Part shown: one piece after another, positions 61,626 to 64,000 of the stretch | Layout: each line of letters starts with the position of its first letter | Position numbering within the stretch: position 1 is the first letter of the stretch | Assembly: GCA_947561585.1 (NCBI GenBank) | Contig: CANNZV010001120.1 | Location: 116,719-180,718, forward strand | Direction of reading: 5' to 3' | DNA from: Caprella mutica | Lineage: Eukaryota; Arthropoda; Malacostraca; Amphipoda; Caprellidae | DNA length: 64,000 nucleotides | Position numbers and translations under genes: made by a program | The notes under the pieces: model-generated | What the model was told of the DNA's origin: nothing | The model's database searches: none | What the model saw: only the letters and a program-made list of their open reading frames with translations

Positions 61626-61919
61626 GAGTAACATACGGGAAGGAAATGCGAACGCCAGGTGAGACTCACAGGAGGTTTCTCCTGTGGGTCACGTTTTTTA
61701 AAATATATCTATCTTTATTAGGATTTTTGGTAATTTGACATCAACTAAAGGTTAAAAAAACCATTTTAAGACGTTTTTCAAGAATACCATTTGTTGTGAA
61801 AACTCTTCGTTTTCGAGATATAGCACAATTAATTTTCCGATAGTTTAGGTTATGACCGTTTTGTTTAGGGGTCTGGAAAGGTACATCTGCCGTTTATTTC
61901 AGAAATAACATCACAAATA

Positions 61920-62570
61920 CATATAAAGGGGGGCGTGCCGCCCCCCGAACCCCCCCTGCCAGGTCATTAAACAATCATGAAGTGTGCAGTACAACAAACT
62001 AGCGGATACAACAAACTACATTGACAGTTTCATTTTTAAGTTACAAAAATCTAAAAGATATATGTATCTTGAAGTTTGCATCTTAATATTATACCATTAG
62101 AAAACGCTAATCACACTCAAATTAGATAAGTGTGACCCACAGGTGGTGACCACCTACGGTTCACATGAGTATAGTGTGACCCAAAGGTGGTGACCACGTA
62201 CGGTTCTCATGAGTATTAAATGAGTAATCTATTCATTCGAATAAATATCAATGTTGATTTATATATCTTGAAGTTTGCATTTTAATATTATACCATGAGA
62301 ATACTATTAGAATATGCCAATCACACTCAAATAATATAAATGTGACCCACAGGTGGCGACCACGTACAGTTCACATTAACTAGTCTAAAATACTAATATG
62401 CTCGCTTATACATTAAATGTATTACTTTTATTGAGCAATAGGAGTCTCACGTGGCGTTCGCACTTTGTCCTCGTATACTTATGATTTTTTATCCCATGGC
62501 TCGTATTTTTTATCCCACGGCTCGCGATTTTTATCCCACGACTCAGATATGATATCCCCACGGCTCTTCA
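61920..62570. repeat. GGTGGTGACCACC repeat block
   Basis: GGGGGGCGTGCCGCCCCCC and an inverted copy of part of the 39.4-kb hAT-like element (AATCATGAAGTGTGCAGTAC) are at 61,926-62,025. Three spaced units with CAGGTGGTGACCAC(C/G)TACGG and TCACATGAGT follow at 62,130, 62,170 and 62,340. The second group of TATCCCACGGCTCG units closes the block. Confidence 0.65.
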
Positions 62571-63430
62571 AATAACCTGTTGGTGAAATGGCGGCTCTTA
62601 GACAACAACTAATGCAATCTGGCCAGTCATTACTCACTAGTACAGTAGTCAGCAGAACATGGGACATTTTCAACATTTTCTGTGCGAACAATCCTTAATT
62701 TACTCCTATATTTACATGCATCTTACTGAGAACAGAAGACAAAATACCAGTCTGCAGCATATGGGACATTTTTAACATTTTCTGTGCGAACAATCCCAGT
62801 CTGCAGAAACTGGTAAAGTGTTCGTAGAGATCTCTTATTCTGTTCATAGCAAAATCAATGTAAATATACCTAGGGATTAATTCAGAAGTGTTCGTAGCAA
62901 AATTAATTTAAAAAAATTAATTAATTAATTAAATATCTCGCATATTCTGCAGACTGGGAACAATCCTTAATTTCCTCCTATATTTACATGTATTTTACTG
63001 AGAACAAAAGCCAAAATAGAGGATTTCTTGGAGACCAGTTCTGTTCCACAGTTCCTGCAGTCTGGCCAAAATAGAGGATTATTTGGAGAACTGTCAGACC
63101 AGTCTCTGTATTTCGTGGTAAATACTAAATTCAAGTTCAACCGACATGTCGGTGGAATTTTTTCCCTCAGAAATTTAGAAAATAATATTCTGTAATTCTG
63201 TCAAAGTCGATGGATTTCTAGCTATTTATTCCTATGTTAACATTATTTTTCGGTGGAAAAATGGGCAAAATGTTGGTGTATCAGCCAAATTACTGGAAAT
63301 TTTCAAATTTATAGTAGATTTTTTAAGCTTTCTGCTTTTTCAAAAAGTCAGTGGGATTTTGTGCACCAAATACAGACTGTCTACTGACAGTCAGAACACT
63401 TTGCCAGTTCGTGCAGAGTGCAGACCGGCC

Positions 63431-64000
63431 AGTCTGCAAAAGATGCATGAAGTTGTGAAGTTTATCCGACGACTATTGAGACCTTGAAATTAGTCTCCTC
63501 TCCTGAATTATCCGGCGACAATTTCCTTATTAATTCCTAATTTCCTATGTTTATTGTTTACATGTAATTAGTGGAGAGAATTTTGAGATTTTTGGTTATT
63601 TTGGAGAGAAATTTGAATCTTAGGAGACAAATTGCCTCAAATTAAATATCTGGAGACTGATAGTGCTGTTTGTGCATGCTTTGCAGACTAGACTAGACTG
63701 GCAGTCACCAGTATGGGAAGAAAGTTAGAAATCAATTATTTACCAAAGATGACAGTCCATCAATAAAATATAATGAGGAAGGCTATTATCTTCATAATTA
63801 TTATAGACAGCGATGCTGTCTATACAGTTGAAACTTATATTTTTTAGAATCCGAAAAGACAGTGGAGTTGCAGTCAGCTGATTACATGGATGTACTTTGC
63901 GTATATTCTCTATTACACGGAAAATAGGAATCATTGAAAATCTCAAAATAAACTGTAATGTAAAAAGCTATAAATTTAAATTGTTATACAATAACAGAAC
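63431..64000. other. No gene seen
   Basis: AT-rich end of the window. Short GGAGA(C/G) words recur at 63,570-63,660, but nothing supportable was found. The frame at 63,740-63,946 has no recognisable features. Confidence 0.4.

Larger units (their letters stand above)
60590..63430. mobile_element. Modular inverted-repeat cluster
   Basis: Block A (60,590-60,810: CCAGACTGCAGGAGCTGGTA, TACATGTAAATATAGGAGG, AATGTTAAAAATGTCCCA) and block B (61,020-61,280: ATTTGGTGCAC, TTTGGCTGAT, AAAAAATTCCACC) each recur inverted at 62,640-63,080 and 63,130-63,390. They keep the order A then B in both places. Block A also contains an internal hairpin (60,731-60,806). CTGCAGACTGG-type words recur about nine times. 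The reading frames at 60,727-61,128 are within these repeats. Confidence 0.6.

Overview
The window is nuclear DNA from an AT-rich animal. It has spliced genes with GT/AG introns, TATA and AATAAA signals, and a dense load of DNA transposons. The best-supported gene encodes an HR96-type nuclear receptor, which points to an ecdysozoan, most likely an arthropod; I cannot name the species. No bacterial, CRISPR, rRNA or tRNA feature was seen.

Three genes can be modelled. (1) Plus strand 21,767-24,347: a secreted protein of 246 residues in four exons (signal peptide, short Cys-rich PAN/apple-like segment, F5/8 type C/fucolectin-like domain). (2) Plus strand 28,766-30,719: a two-exon, 562-residue protein ending in a C3HC4 RING finger, so a probable E3 ubiquitin ligase with an unrecognised helical N-terminal region. 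(3) Minus strand 53,824-43,556: a nine-exon nuclear receptor, Hr96 (NR1J), about 1,131 residues, with an ESCKA P-box DNA-binding domain, a very long hinge and an HR96-like ligand-binding domain. All splice phases fit in the three models. There is no sign that the three genes work together.

The rest is repeats, by region. 0-4 kb: a foldback element, 26-bp and 28-bp repeats and a 1.7-kb satellite of 32-bp units. 6.3-10 kb: a dispersed repeat and a decayed non-LTR retrotransposon. 10.1-13.7 kb: an element carrying two tandem arrays (71-bp units and a GGTGTGGAGGAT minisatellite); an inverted, compact copy lies at 33.6-34.65 kb. 14.3-20.5 kb: a TIR element with 18-bp subterminal repeats, a decayed Gypsy-type integrase, an LTR-like promoter segment, a mariner remnant and foldbacks. 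30.9-32.5 kb: a Tc1/mariner-derived foldback. 36.5-40.7 kb: two hAT-like elements, one with a clean 8-bp duplication. 41-56 kb: a swarm of small hairpin MITEs in and around Hr96. 55.4-57.7 kb: nested elements including a perfect hAT MITE. 60.6-63.4 kb: a modular inverted-repeat cluster.

Most striking are the following. The array-bearing element exists in expanded and compact states. One Hr96 intron is almost wholly made of a 21-bp repeat whose transcript would offer about 50 acceptor-like and hairpin motifs, starting 11 nt from the 5' splice site. The Hr96 ligand-binding domain has a tandemly duplicated splice donor. A piggyBac-like MITE sits beside its own paralogous empty site. A dispersed repeat family carries nuclear-receptor half-sites (GGTCAAAGGTCAAGGTCA).
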